64,000 nt of DNA, from positions 5,518,405-5,582,404 of the forward strand of contig NW_003101681.1 of assembly GCF_000003855.2 (NCBI RefSeq), read 5' to 3'. This document shows, piece after piece, positions 24,614-35,846 of this stretch. The notes beneath the pieces are model-generated. The model was not told where the DNA came from and made no database searches. It saw nothing but the letters and a program-made list of their open reading frames with translations. This stretch comes from Blastomyces gilchristii SLH14081. Lineage: Eukaryota > Ascomycota > Eurotiomycetes > Onygenales > Ajellomycetaceae. The stretch's first letter is position 1. Each line of letters opens with the position of its first letter. A program made the position numbers and the translations under genes.

Positions 24614-27379
24614 ATGTCAGCGACCCCGTCTGGTTACTCGTGGGTTCCCCCATATTGATTGTTCCCTACTCTCTTATTGTCGGCGCCTTGCTGGCCCGTA
24701 CATAGATCGCTAACATTGAACGGGTGTTTTTGTTCCACCACCAAATAGCATAAACGTCAATGACCCCAGTCTTATTTCGCTGGTAAATAAGCTGCAGGAT
24801 GTCTTCACGACCGTTGGAGTATGTTATCTTGCTCTAACTGCGCACCTCTTGGGGCGACACATGGGATACTGATACCGATACTGATACTGCTCCCATTTAG
24901 GTACAAAATCCCATTGATCTACCACAAATAGTGGTTGTTGGTTCGCAGTCGAGTGGAAAAAGTTCCGTATTGGAGAATATCGTTGGAAGAGATTTGTGAG
25001 TGGCACCATTTCCAATGGTATTGCACCCGGAGAAGCCCAAACTGACAGGAGACCAACTTCGTCTTCCTCTTTTTCCTTGGTGAAAATTAGTCTCCCTAGA
25101 GGTTCTGGAATTGTCACTCGACGGCCACTTGTTCTGCAACTTATCAACAGACCAGCCTCGAAAGCACAGACGAATGGTGTTAAGGATGACAAGCTCGATA
25201 CCACCGATAAGGAGGCCAACGTGGACGAGTATGGCGAATTCCTACATATCCCTGGCCAGAAATTTTACGATTTCAACAAGATCAGAGATGAGATTGTACG
25301 CGAGACGGAACAGAAGACTGGACGCAATGCGGGCATTTCGCCAGCTCCGATTAACCTGAGAATATACTCCCCTAATGTCCTGACACTTACTCTCGTCGAC
25401 CTGCCGGGTTTAACCAAAGTCCCCGTCGGAGATCAACCCAAGGATATCGAGAAGCAAATAAGAGATATGGTGTTGAAGCAGATCAGCAAGCCAAATGCTA
25501 TCATCCTCGCCGTCACCGCAGCGAACCAAGATCTTGCGAACTCCGACGGCCTCAAACTTGCCCGAGAGGTCGACCCGGAGGGACAACGTACCATTGGTGT
25601 GCTTACAAAAGTAGACCTTATGGATGCGGGCACGGATGTAGTAGATATTCTTGCTGGCAGAATTATTCCATTGCGCCTTGGCTATGTGCCCGTCGTCAAT
25701 CGTGGACAACGGGATATTGAGAATAAAAGACCTATTTCCTATGCGTTGGAGCACGAGAAGAATTTCTTTGAGAACCACAAGGCTTATCGGAATAAGTCGA
25801 CTTACTGTGGAACACCATATCTGGCAAGGAAGTTGAATTTGGTATGCTCGGATTGAAAGAATGATTATATACCCCCCGTCTCTATATAAGCTAACAATCA
25901 GTTGTTCTAGATCCTCATGATGCACATTAAACAAACCCTTCCCGATATCAAAGCCCGTATCGCAGCCTCTCTCCAGAAATACACTGCAGAACTCCATCAG
26001 CTTGGCGACTCCATGCTCGGAAACAGCTCAAACATAGTGCTTAACATAATCACAGAGTTCAGCAATGAATATCGGACAGTGCTAGATGGTAACAACCAGG
26101 AACTATCTAGCGTTGAACTCTCCGGCGGTGCGCGTATTAGCTTTGTTTTCCATGAACTCTATTCCAACGGTGTCAAGGCAGTCGATCCATTTGACCAAGT
26201 CAAGGATATCGATATTCGGACAATCCTATACAACTCGTCAGGTTCCTCGCCAGCGCTCTTCGTCGGGACAACCGCTTTTGAGCTTATTGTGAAGCAGCAA
26301 ATCAAGCGGCTCGAAGATCCCAGTCTAAAATGCGTCTCTCTAGTCTACGACGAGCTAGTGCGGATCCTGAGCCAGCTCCTCAACAAGCAACCGTTCCGGA
26401 GATACCCACAACTGAAAGAGAAATTCCATAGCGTTGTCATTTCGTTCTTCAAGCAGGCGATGGACCCCACGAATAAGCTAGTTAAGGATCTTGTGGCGAT
26501 GGAGTCGTGTTATATCAATACAGGCCACCCGGATTTCTTAAATGGGCATAGGGTAAATAACATATATCTCTTTTTCTCCACCTTCCTTACCCTGTCTTCT
26601 CTTATGCTTACTATCCTTTCACATTAGGCAATGGCAATTGTCAACGAACGAAACGCCGCCAGTAGACCAACACAGGTTGACCCCAAGACTGGAAAACCTC
26701 TGCCTGCATCCGCAGTGCCACCACGAGCGGCAAGCCCATCTCTGGACTCCATGTCGGACACCAACAGCGGCTTCTTCGGCAGCTTTTTCGCATCAAAAAA
26801 TAAGAAGAAGATGGCTGCAATGGAGCCGCCCCCACCTACACTCAAGGCCTCGGGGACATTGTCTGAGCGCGAGAATTCTGAGGTTGAGGTTATTAGTATG
26901 TTTTCCTTCCCTCCTCCTAATCCAAGCAAATTAAATATATCCCATGATTGTATGTACGTATTGTAGGTATACTAACCGTCGACACCGCCAGAACTCCTAA
27001 TAAGCTCCTATTATAATATCGTCAAGAGAACTATGATCGACATGGTACCCAAGGCCGTCATGCTTAACCTCGTTCAGTACGTTTTCTTCTTCTTCTTTCT
27101 TTCTTTCATTCTTTCCCTCGACAACTCCCCCACTAAGCTTTGATTTCTCGTTTCTCGATTTTTCCTATCCATTTTCTCCTCCTTATATATATACTCACCC
27201 GCTTTTCTAGACATACCAAAGATGAAATGCAACGCGAACTCCTCGCCCAGATGTACCGGGCCGATGAGCTGGATGATCTCCTCCGTGAAAGCGAGTACAC
27301 CATCCGCCGGAGAAAGGAGTGTCAGCAAATGGTGGAAAGTTTGACAAGGGCTAGTGAGATTGTCAGTCAGGTTCAGTAG
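24614..27379 (+). CDS. VPS1: Dynamin-like GTPase VPS1, eight exons
   Basis: Large GTPase that scissions vesicles at Golgi/endosome and divides peroxisomes. Proposed exons: 24614-24639, 24749-24818, 24901-24995, 25091-25841, 25911-26552, 26628-26895, 26992-27076, 27211-27379, giving 701 residues, normal for Vps1. G1 GSQSSGKSS starts at 46; G3 DLPG at 167; G4 TKVD at 236. The middle domain includes [13 protein letters not shown]; a variable linker with KNKKKM precedes the GTPase effector domain ([28 protein letters not shown], then [14 protein letters not shown]). All internal joins keep phase. Exon 1 (26 nt, MSATPSGY) is the least certain: donor GTGGGT, with a GCTAAC branch site in the intron; no in-frame ATG exists in exon 2, so some upstream exon is required. 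Confidence 0.93.
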
Positions 27380-29446
27380 AGGATAGTAGGTAGGCGTGCG
27401 GGAAGGGATGATTTCTGGTTTTTTGCTCTGCTTTGTTGATTGATACGTAGGTAGCTGTTTAGAGATTTTATGTATAGGTTCTATTTCGTTACATCTTTGA
27501 TTGGGTTGTGTTATATTTTTTACGTTGTGTTTCTTCTTATTTTTTTTATTTTTTTTTTTTTCCCTGTCCAAGCCTGCCATTGTTTGCCCTTGTTCCTATC
27601 CTAGAACATTCCCTGTTGTTTTTCTTTTATTTAGATAGCCCACTTGTTGTCTGTTGTTTTTTTATTTCAATTTCATTTTCTTCTTTTCGGTTTGAGCTTT
27701 CTGTACTTCTGTCATCCTTTCCTGGTATTCATAACTTGTTGCTAATCCTTCCCACACTCTTTTCAAGACAAGTTTTTAATCTTCATCTCACAACTTATAA
27801 GAGAAATGCTGCCATTCACACTAGAAATTCATAAATTGTAACACGGAAACTGTGAAATGGGCTTTCTTATAGTAAGTGAACATCAGATGAAAGCCTTTAA
27901 ACCCACTGCATCAACTAGAAACACACTCATATATTGTTAAGAGTGTATATTTCATAATGAATGTGTTTAGTGAAACAAATCTTCAGATTACATCATCTGA
28001 GATTTGAGCAGTGAGCTAGAATCTATCTGACTCTGCGGAGCGACGCGCCGGAATTGGTCTGCGCAAGTATGACCTCCGACTCCCCAGACAAAACCAGGAA
28101 ATTGCTGTGGTCATAGCCACCCATACGTGAAGCCAACCTCTGCCATCGCGCATTGGGATTTCCACACGTCGAAAAATTCATTCAAGTGGTGATATTGCAA
28201 ACGTAATTTACACAAAGGGGCCGACACAATTACGAAATGACTGCTGAGGGGTACGGCTGTCGTTACTGGATACGCAGCGTAAGTGCGCCTGAGGTTGAAT
28301 GCACTATGGCTGCTGACTGTTCTTTCGCAGATGGTACACATCCTTCTCGATCTTACCAAGGAGGAGTATTTATATCCCGGCAACTACTTTGCGAGATATG
28401 TGGGCACCTCTCCATACTCGATAACTACCATACGACGAAGCCACGCGCGTCCATGCACTGGGTACCAGGCAAATTCCTAGGTAACCTCCTACCTTAAGTG
28501 ACTGTTGAAGAAGAATGTGTAGGGCTGATAAACGTACTGGAATGATATCATGTTAGACAATGTTCTTACGGACTTTCAATATTGATTCTACTAGTTTTTG
28601 AAATGAGTTCAAAATATTACAACGTCAACATTCTCTTAACTGGGCGGAGGTACGCAACTGTCCGGGGTAAGATCACCATTAGTGCCAATCAGACTAACAA
28701 AGTCAATTTTATAGGGTAGCTGCTTGTGCTTTACCAGTGTCCCGTATTCTGCCCACACAACCCATACCTTAACCTTCTCCTGGCTGCACTCAGGTCCTTT
28801 GGTGGTCATCTCTCATAGGTGAGGTACGGAGCCTCAACATGGCGAGTCCGGAATGCCGCGCAGCGTGATGGCGTTGGCTATGAAATATCAAACTTGATGT
28901 TAAATGTCAGCATATCGGGGTTGACTAACGTAACTACCAACCAACATGTATTTCTGTGATTGGACACCTTCCAGCAACCTGGTCTTATGGACCTTGCAAA
29001 TGCAATGGTTGGGTGATCTCAGAGTGATCCATGACCTAGATGAGATGTAAAAGGTCTCCAGCTCCAGTACAATCGAACTTCAGTTCTTCGGAGATTTGCT
29101 GCCTCATGATTGGATCCCGCATTCGCTTTGCTTTGGCCAGAAAGAATTCCTTTCGACCGTGAGAACCTCTTGAGTACACGCTGGCAGCGTGAAACTTTCC
29201 ACACTGTCCTTTGTTGAACTGGCCGATATATTTCGAGTTTATACCAGGCCAAGATGAACATTATGAGGGGATCTTGAAGCACATGAGTTTGTACCTTCCT
29301 AGTGAGTCCGTCATGTTCCATCTTTCGGAGAAGAGGTTTCTCTATTCTAAAACTCATAATGTTTCCATTCAGTTGGCTACCCTGGACAAAATCAGCCCCA
29401 TCCTAGACGTCTTTGCTACTTGGCTGCGATTTGGCGAGATTTCTCC
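27380..29446. other. Intergenic VPS1 to rhodopsin-domain gene
   Basis: Contains the VPS1 3' region (T-rich, 27,500-27,700). From about 28,000 on the composition is ordinary but no conserved frame or RNA gene is visible; the 86-codon frame at 28,237-28,497 resembles nothing. Confidence 0.55.
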
Positions 29447-30932
29447 ATGATGTCACGCCTGGGAATGTCAACACCAGGTCATCCCCATCGAGGGTGGGAT
29501 TTGTGGATTGTCAGTACAACAATGGTAATTGTGGCTGGCCTCTTTGTCTGCGCTCGATTAATTGGCAGATACATACGGGGGGGATTTCAGATTGACGACT
29601 ATATGATCATTGCTGCCTTGGTGGGTGATGTCTCTGTGTGCGTATTGTTTCTGGCTATATTTAACGGAATTTTAGATCAATTCTATCATGCTTTCAATCT
29701 CTGAAAACATGGGTGCGTTCCTTTCCCTTGTCCTCATATCTCTTAAAGCTTCCTCCCCAGGACTAACATGTCATAGCTGTGGCTCATGGGTACGGGAGGC
29801 ATGCGTTTGATTTGACGAAGGAGGAAAAAATACTAGCTTTGAAGGTAAGGTTTCTACTTTTACGCATCCCACTTCACGCGGCTTTGGCACGACACTAATT
29901 CTGGAAAAATAAATCGGATCGCAGTGGGTTTTTGCCGCCCAAGTGTTTTACAAAATCGTCATTACACTGGCTAAGATGTCCATACTATTCCTTTACATGC
30001 GCATATTCTATATCGAGCGGTATATGCGCTGGGCGTGTATTTCCCTCACCATCTTTATCGGAGTGCATGGAATCGCTTTTGTACTCACAACAATCTGGCA
30101 ATGTGACCCCATGGCCGGCTTCTGGGACAAATCCATTCCTGGCTTTCACTGCGTGAACAACCACCAGTTCTGGTTGTCGCTTTCCGTTATCAACATCTCC
30201 ACGGATGTGGTGATATTAGTTCTTCCCGTGCAAGCAGTCCTTCGCCTCAAACGCCGCTGTCGGGAAAAGTTCGGGCTAGTATTAGTTTTCTCATTGGGAG
30301 CATTGTGAGTGGAGCAATCTGGCGCCTCCGATTTTTGCTAAACGGATAAGGTCCTGATGCGTACATAATTTTCAGCATTTGCGTCACGAGCATCATCCGA
30401 GTTACCACTCTCGCTTCATCTTCCATATCAAAGGACGTGACCTGTAAGAATGCTAACTCATAATGATTTAACCACAACCCCTTTTTCTCCCATACCCTAC
30501 CTCTAACCAAAGGACCTAGGGGCCGCCATTCCCGCCACAATCTGGAGCGTTATCGAATGTAACACGGGTATAATATGTGCCTGTCTCCCCATGATCCGCC
30601 AACCGCTCTCCATCATTTTCCCTTTTCTCACTGCCAGCTCCTCCAACAACGGCTCCGCAGCTCGTGACCTCCCGTTTCCTTCCCAGGGGGCGAATATGAA
30701 AGGCCTCAGTCACGCAACACACTCCACCCATTCAGCAAATTTCACGTCCAGCTGGATAGAGATAGATATGACAGACGACAACTTCCAAAACAAGCCGTCC
30801 CCGGCCGACGAAGCCAACGGGAACGAGCAGGTCCCATCTAACAATAGCAAAGAAGAGATGATATCGGTAGATGTTCGGGAGGACCGAAATGGTAATGCTC
30901 AGCAGCCTGAGAGGCCTGGTTCTCAACGATGA
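29447..30932 (+). CDS. Seven-TM fungal rhodopsin-domain integral membrane protein
   Basis: Member of the large fungal plasma-membrane 'rhodopsin domain' (PTH11-related) group; ligand and role unknown. Exons: 29447-29620, 29676-29712 (37 nt), 29777-29844, 29925-30304, 30376-30443, 30520-30932, giving 379 residues. Seven segments are visible: WIVSTTMVIVAGLFVCARLI; MIIAALINSIMLSISENM; WVFAAQVFYKIVITLAKMSI; ISLTIFIGVHGIAFVLTTIW; FWLSLSVINISTDVVILVLP; LVLVFSLGAFICVTSIIRV; IPATIWSVIECNTGIICACL. FQIDDY before TM2, AVAHGYGRH after it and WQCDPMAGFWD are family landmarks. The cytoplasmic tail is Ser/Asn-rich and acidic. No CFEM domain. The first intron uses a GTGGGT donor; two adjacent ATGs (29447, 29450) could start. 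Confidence 0.88.
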
Positions 30933-33172
30933 TATGTGACGAATAGCATATTTCTTTATTTCTAGGGCATTTGGTGTGCGGCTTTAGGGAGTTCTCATTT
31001 TTATTTGGGGGGGCAATTTGTCATTTTGCGTAACATATTTATACGCATATTTTGTGGTGGAATCCTGCAAGGGTTGTTTTCGCGACTGGATATGGCTTCC
31101 TTGCGCGCGATATGGGGACTTCGGTCTTCTCTCCGTCTTCAATATTAATCTAGCGTGGTATTTTAGAGGTCCCCGCTGGCATATGGGACTCTAGGACAGA
31201 TCCCGAAGAAAACGAGCGAAATACTCAGCCCTTTCTTTTTCCGTTTCTTGGTGCAGCCGCTTTCGTCGCTCATCATTTTGTCTGTGTTCTCGCATTATAC
31301 CGCCAGCTCAAGTCTTTGTGAGTATTCTGTGGCAGCTGTTTTCGTCGACGATATTTGCAGCATGTATATTATGGGAGATATCCTTTCTTATATGCAAGAT
31401 CATGTACGTCGGAAAAAGGATTACCTGATTGCGGGGTTTTAGGGGGCTCTCCTGCAGCCAGAAGGTCACCCGCAGATATGCAGCGGTATGTACTGTAGAC
31501 ACAATGTCTAGGGTGCAAGGTTAGAGTGATCTTCCTCCTCACAATGGCCTGACCTGACCACCACTGCATTTCCAGTGCTACACAGCCTCCACTCTGATTG
31601 TTCTCATACCTACACATACATCAACACCTTCACTTCATGTGATTGGGTCAGAATGCAGAATATCATCTTGGTGCAGTGGACAGTCTGGGACAACAAGCAA
31701 GGTATCGCTGTACATATATTCACATTAACAAAAACCCCAAGAAGAGCAGGGATGGAATCTGAAATAAGCTCTTTTGCGAATGCATATTTGGCCTCCGCGC
31801 GCCTGGTATCCACATCCCTCCTTTAATTTTCTATTGTGAGAAGTAGATGTTACTTGGTGTTACCATCCAAGCAACTAACTTTACCTGTTGATTGAAGGAG
31901 ACATTATGCAGACATTCATACACTACACATGGTAGAGATGCTTTGTTATGAATGTTTCAGCGGGGAAGCATTAAGCATCAAGTATGTTATCCTGCATTCA
32001 ATCAATATCTACTGATCAATCCCTAGCTTAACTATATATTATAGCCTCCACTCCCCTCCCTCACACCCACGTTGGACGCGTCGTGCGACTTGTGCAGGTG
32101 TGACGCCCCTGAAGCACAAATGCACGTTGTCATTGCCATTCCCCGGCAAAATACGATATTTGGTCCTCGGGCCTCTTTGTGATGAACCATCATTCAAGTT
32201 TCGCGTTAACTTAAAAAAGGGGTGGCTATAAAATGCGCCTGGACACTAATGTATGTACCAACGCCACCAACTGTTGGTTGAAGTGAATAATAATAACTAA
32301 CAGTCGGCGACGGTTAAGATCATTTGATATAGGCCCCGTCGTCCATGTGGAATTCTTCAGTTAGTTAGTTAAACTTGGAATGAAAAAAAAAACGGTTCAA
32401 CCCCCAACAAGAGTGCTAGTTACTGCATATTAGTTACTGCATATTTTAACTGTTCAAAATGGAATTTTCTGGCACTTTAGTGTATAAAATAATAATGTAT
32501 GTACATACATACATACATACATCGCCAAAAAAGAGTTGATTAAAAATGGATAAAGGATCGTCTGGTGTAAGCTCTTCCCAAATTGCTTGCTACATGGTCA
32601 ATCCATGGACAGATGTATGTTTCTATATGTGTCATGTCATGGGATATGATCAGCTTCTTTTCTTTTCAGGCCCTGGAATCACAAGCACTATACGGAGTAG
32701 TTAGTTACATTATAACGAGTAGTTAAAAGAAAAACAAAAGGGAACTGGTTACTGTTAAGCCAACTTGCATAACAAACTGTGACAACCATTAACCGGGCGG
32801 CGATCCAACCGTTAAAAAACCGTGGAACCTGAGCTGTCGAGGAAACACTGCCTAGTAAAGAATCATCAAAGACCAGGAACCTCCTGGACCAGCATTTAAA
32901 ATCTCTCCTGTTTTCCTGCAAACAGTACTCCGTAGATATATAAATAATGATGATTCTCCCCGGTTTTCAACAGTCCTTGGCCCGGTTCAAATACTTGGTC
33001 TCAAAAACCGGATCATCCTTTCTCCCCAATCCTGCAAGAGGGAAAAACATAAAATAGAGAGCAAAGGAGCAAAGCCGGACAAATATTCCATATCCATTCC
33101 CCTCGCTCTTACTCCGACCCTATTCCATTCCTTCTTATCCAGAGATAGATTTTATAAAAAAAAATACGAACG
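30933..33172. other. 2.2-kb intergenic; candidate MITE at its right end
   Basis: No conserved gene. Contains a (CATA)n microsatellite at about 32,498-32,522 and two oppositely oriented 9-mers TACGGAGTA / TACTCCGTA at 32,691 and 32,926. A pyrimidine-rich tract (33,088-33,140), typical of strong fungal promoters, precedes the next gene. Confidence 0.5.
32691..32934. repeat. Candidate 244-bp MITE-like unit with short TIRs
   Basis: The left end TACGGAGTAGTT and the right end, read inverted, TACGGAGTACTGTT share nine perfect terminal bases. The interior is non-coding and of ordinary composition. A TA target duplication cannot be told from the TIR itself. It may be two chance copies of a motif that is widespread in this window. 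Confidence 0.3.
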
Positions 33173-33534
33173 ATGAAAATTTCCATCGCTCTCCTCCTTG
33201 CGGCCGCTACCATCGTCATGGCTCTCGGGGACGGCGAACCATGCATTACCGAGGGCGCTCCCTGCGGTTACTACGACAAGTGTTGCCCGGGGCTTACGTG
33301 CCATGATTGGTATGAGGTAAGTGATATCAGCTCGCTGTTGTTTCGTTGTTTCTTCCCTTGATTATTTTTTGGAATGAAAATATAGATATATATATAGAGA
33401 GAGAGAGCGAGATAGAGTTAAAGTCAAATCAAATCGCTAACAATCGTAAACTCTAACTACAGGAGGGGATCGGCAAGTGCGAGCGAGTAATTCTAAACAA
33501 ACTCGAAGCAGATCGCGGCGGCGACAAGATGTGA
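33173..33534 (+). CDS. Small secreted cysteine-rich protein with knottin-like spacing
   Basis: Two exons, 33173-33316 and 33463-33534 (donor GTAAGT, acceptor CTACAG, phase 0), giving 71 residues. A signal peptide is clear: MKISIALLLAAATIVMALGD, with cleavage likely around residues 18-20. The mature part has six cysteines spaced C-x6-C-x5-CC-x3-C-x10-C, the consensus of inhibitor-cystine-knot (knottin) peptides. The last cysteine lies in exon 2, so splicing is needed to complete the pattern. The C-terminus after it is a charged helix-like tail (NKLEADRGGDKM). No homologue recognised; an inhibitor, effector or antimicrobial role is conceivable but nothing in the sequence shows activity, and the fold itself does not imply toxicity. 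Confidence 0.78.
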
Positions 33535-35846
33535 CAGTCAGGACGGGAGCTTCGTTTTTCCTCAAGTTAATGATCTTTGTGTGGTTGTGTTTGTTGCCTG
33601 AACCATGGCTGGCTGTCCATGCGCCCTTATTTGGGTTTTGATTTTTTGATTCTGTTACGCGCCCCTGTGGGGACTGATACACACACAATTGAGGGCCTCG
33701 AGATTGGGATTGGAATGGGAAATGAATGGGAAATGAAAACACAAACATCCAACTTTAAGAAGCATGATGCGAATACACATTCTATGAAATTTGCAATGAG
33801 AGGGGGGCCACTGGGAGAACAGAAGGGCTCTGATTGTTCCAAAGGGAAAATGTATACCAGTCTTCTATAATTTTTAATTTCCAATGTATCTCTCGTGTTA
33901 ACTTATTTCCTTTGTCTGCCTTCCGGCTAGTTTCTTATTAGAGGGGCAGAGAGGTATGAGATTTTGCGACCGGTAATCGCTATAGTGCATGCCTCGATAT
34001 CCTAGGTAGCTGAACGCATATAATAAATGCGCCAGGTGTTTTACTATGAGGTGTTTTAGTGCAGTTTTGAGTACACAGCAATACTTTCGCGTGACATACT
34101 ATTATGCGTAACACATTTGCAGAAATCTCCATAAATGCTTTGTGTAGTAAGTGGTGGTTATAGGTTGAAGTCACGCCTTTTCTTAGAGTAGATCCCTTTT
34201 AGTAGAGTTGATTGTTTTCATATACCTGTATCATAATGATCTGTATATCGCCGGTGCTTGAAGATGAGAGAGACTTTACTTCCTTCTATTGCTTCTTCAT
34301 TGACTCTTCAACTTCAGAACAGTGGAGCCGTGTCCCTCATACGCGATTCATTTTTCTCGGCTCAGATAAATTGACAAAAAGGAATCCTCTCTAGCTCTTT
34401 TCCTTCCTGGATACTTACATGCTGCTGTATGAATGAAATCCCCTGGTTTATAAAGTAGAAGCCTATACTCATGGATCACAGTCAATTTACGGCCCGTCCA
34501 GAGCCCTTTGCTGAAATGATATAGCGTCCTATCAGGATCAGAAATCGGGGCATGAGTTTGAAGAATAATTCCTCTAACAGAGGAGACACCTCATTTATCG
34601 ACATAGTGGTTGAAGATAGCACCTCATGTTCCCTGTCAATATGCTGCTCATTCTGTCCTGAAAAGGACTTCCCCCCCCCCCCCAAATTGTCAAGATCGCC
34701 TCAAGCTAACATGGCCAGACACTGATCTTCCATTAGCTTAAAAAAGTTCCCCTGCAGAGATGGCATTTGCCCAACAAACAACCTCCAATCAAAAGGTTGA
34801 GAATTCCCCGAAATCACCACTCCCAGACTCCACTCCGAACCTGCTAATAATAGCCTGAGATAGCCCACAGAATTCTCGCCCGCCCTGAGATGCCGTCATT
34901 CAAGTGTCATCGTCATCTGTTCCAAGTCTCGCCCTGGAGATTCGCCTGGATGAGCGACCAGCTGTATCTTTAGCTACTGAATCCCCCCGACCACCTCCTT
35001 AGGGGGCTGTGGTTGTTGAAACTGCTTGTGCACTGTGGAAGAAAAAGCTAGACCAGACGGTTGATATTGTGAAAACCTGCGTGCAACGAGGGCAAGCGAT
35101 TGTCTCTCAGGATCACAAATTACACGAGAAAGACGGTGTGCTCGCAAAGAGTAAAGACGTCTAAAGATGAATAAAGCGTTGGAGGAGTAAACAGTGGCCT
35201 CCTAAGCACAGTACCAAAGCATTATCCATACGGAAAGCAGGCTCGTTATGGCACCTCGCCACATCGCGGCTGAGCCGCCAGGGAGTGTAAATCTTATTGC
35301 CACGGTAAAACTTATCTTTCCGCCACATCCCTTCCTTGCTATGGTAGAGATGATTAATGAGGCTTGGCAGATTGAAGCATGTGGCCACTCACTTCCGCTC
35401 TTCCAGCCACCAGCCACCATCCAGTCTCAACTTCCCTCGATTCCTCGTTCTCTCTCCATCCTCTTGGCAACTCTCCGTATGCTCAGCATCAATTCTTCTC
35501 TATCAACCTACTAGCAATTAACAATTGCCTGAGGGGCCTCTTGCGTTCACGATACACTTCCGTAATGTCTTTTTTTCCATGCGCTCGAGTTGACGTGCTT
35601 GCTGGCTTGGGCACGAAGGTCTCCATTACGACGCCTGTGGGATAGTATACAACTGCATTCTGTGATCTGCTAACTGCTATCTCCAGTTAGCTGATCTGCG
35701 GATACGACTTTTTGGTTTGTCTGGCCCTTTTCCGTGGGAGCCTGTTTCCAGATCGCGGATTATAGCTACTGTCTCCCAGCAGAGTTTGTTGCTTTACGTG
35801 AATCCCAGCAGTCCGGCTCTCCCCGTGATTCCATCTTCAAAGCACC
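33535..35846. other. 2.3-kb intergenic before TRK transporter
   Basis: No conserved frame or RNA gene found. A C run lies at about 34,671-34,683. The last 400 bp should hold the TRK promoter; short plus-strand frames at 35,248-35,645 look like leader sequence only. Confidence 0.5.
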
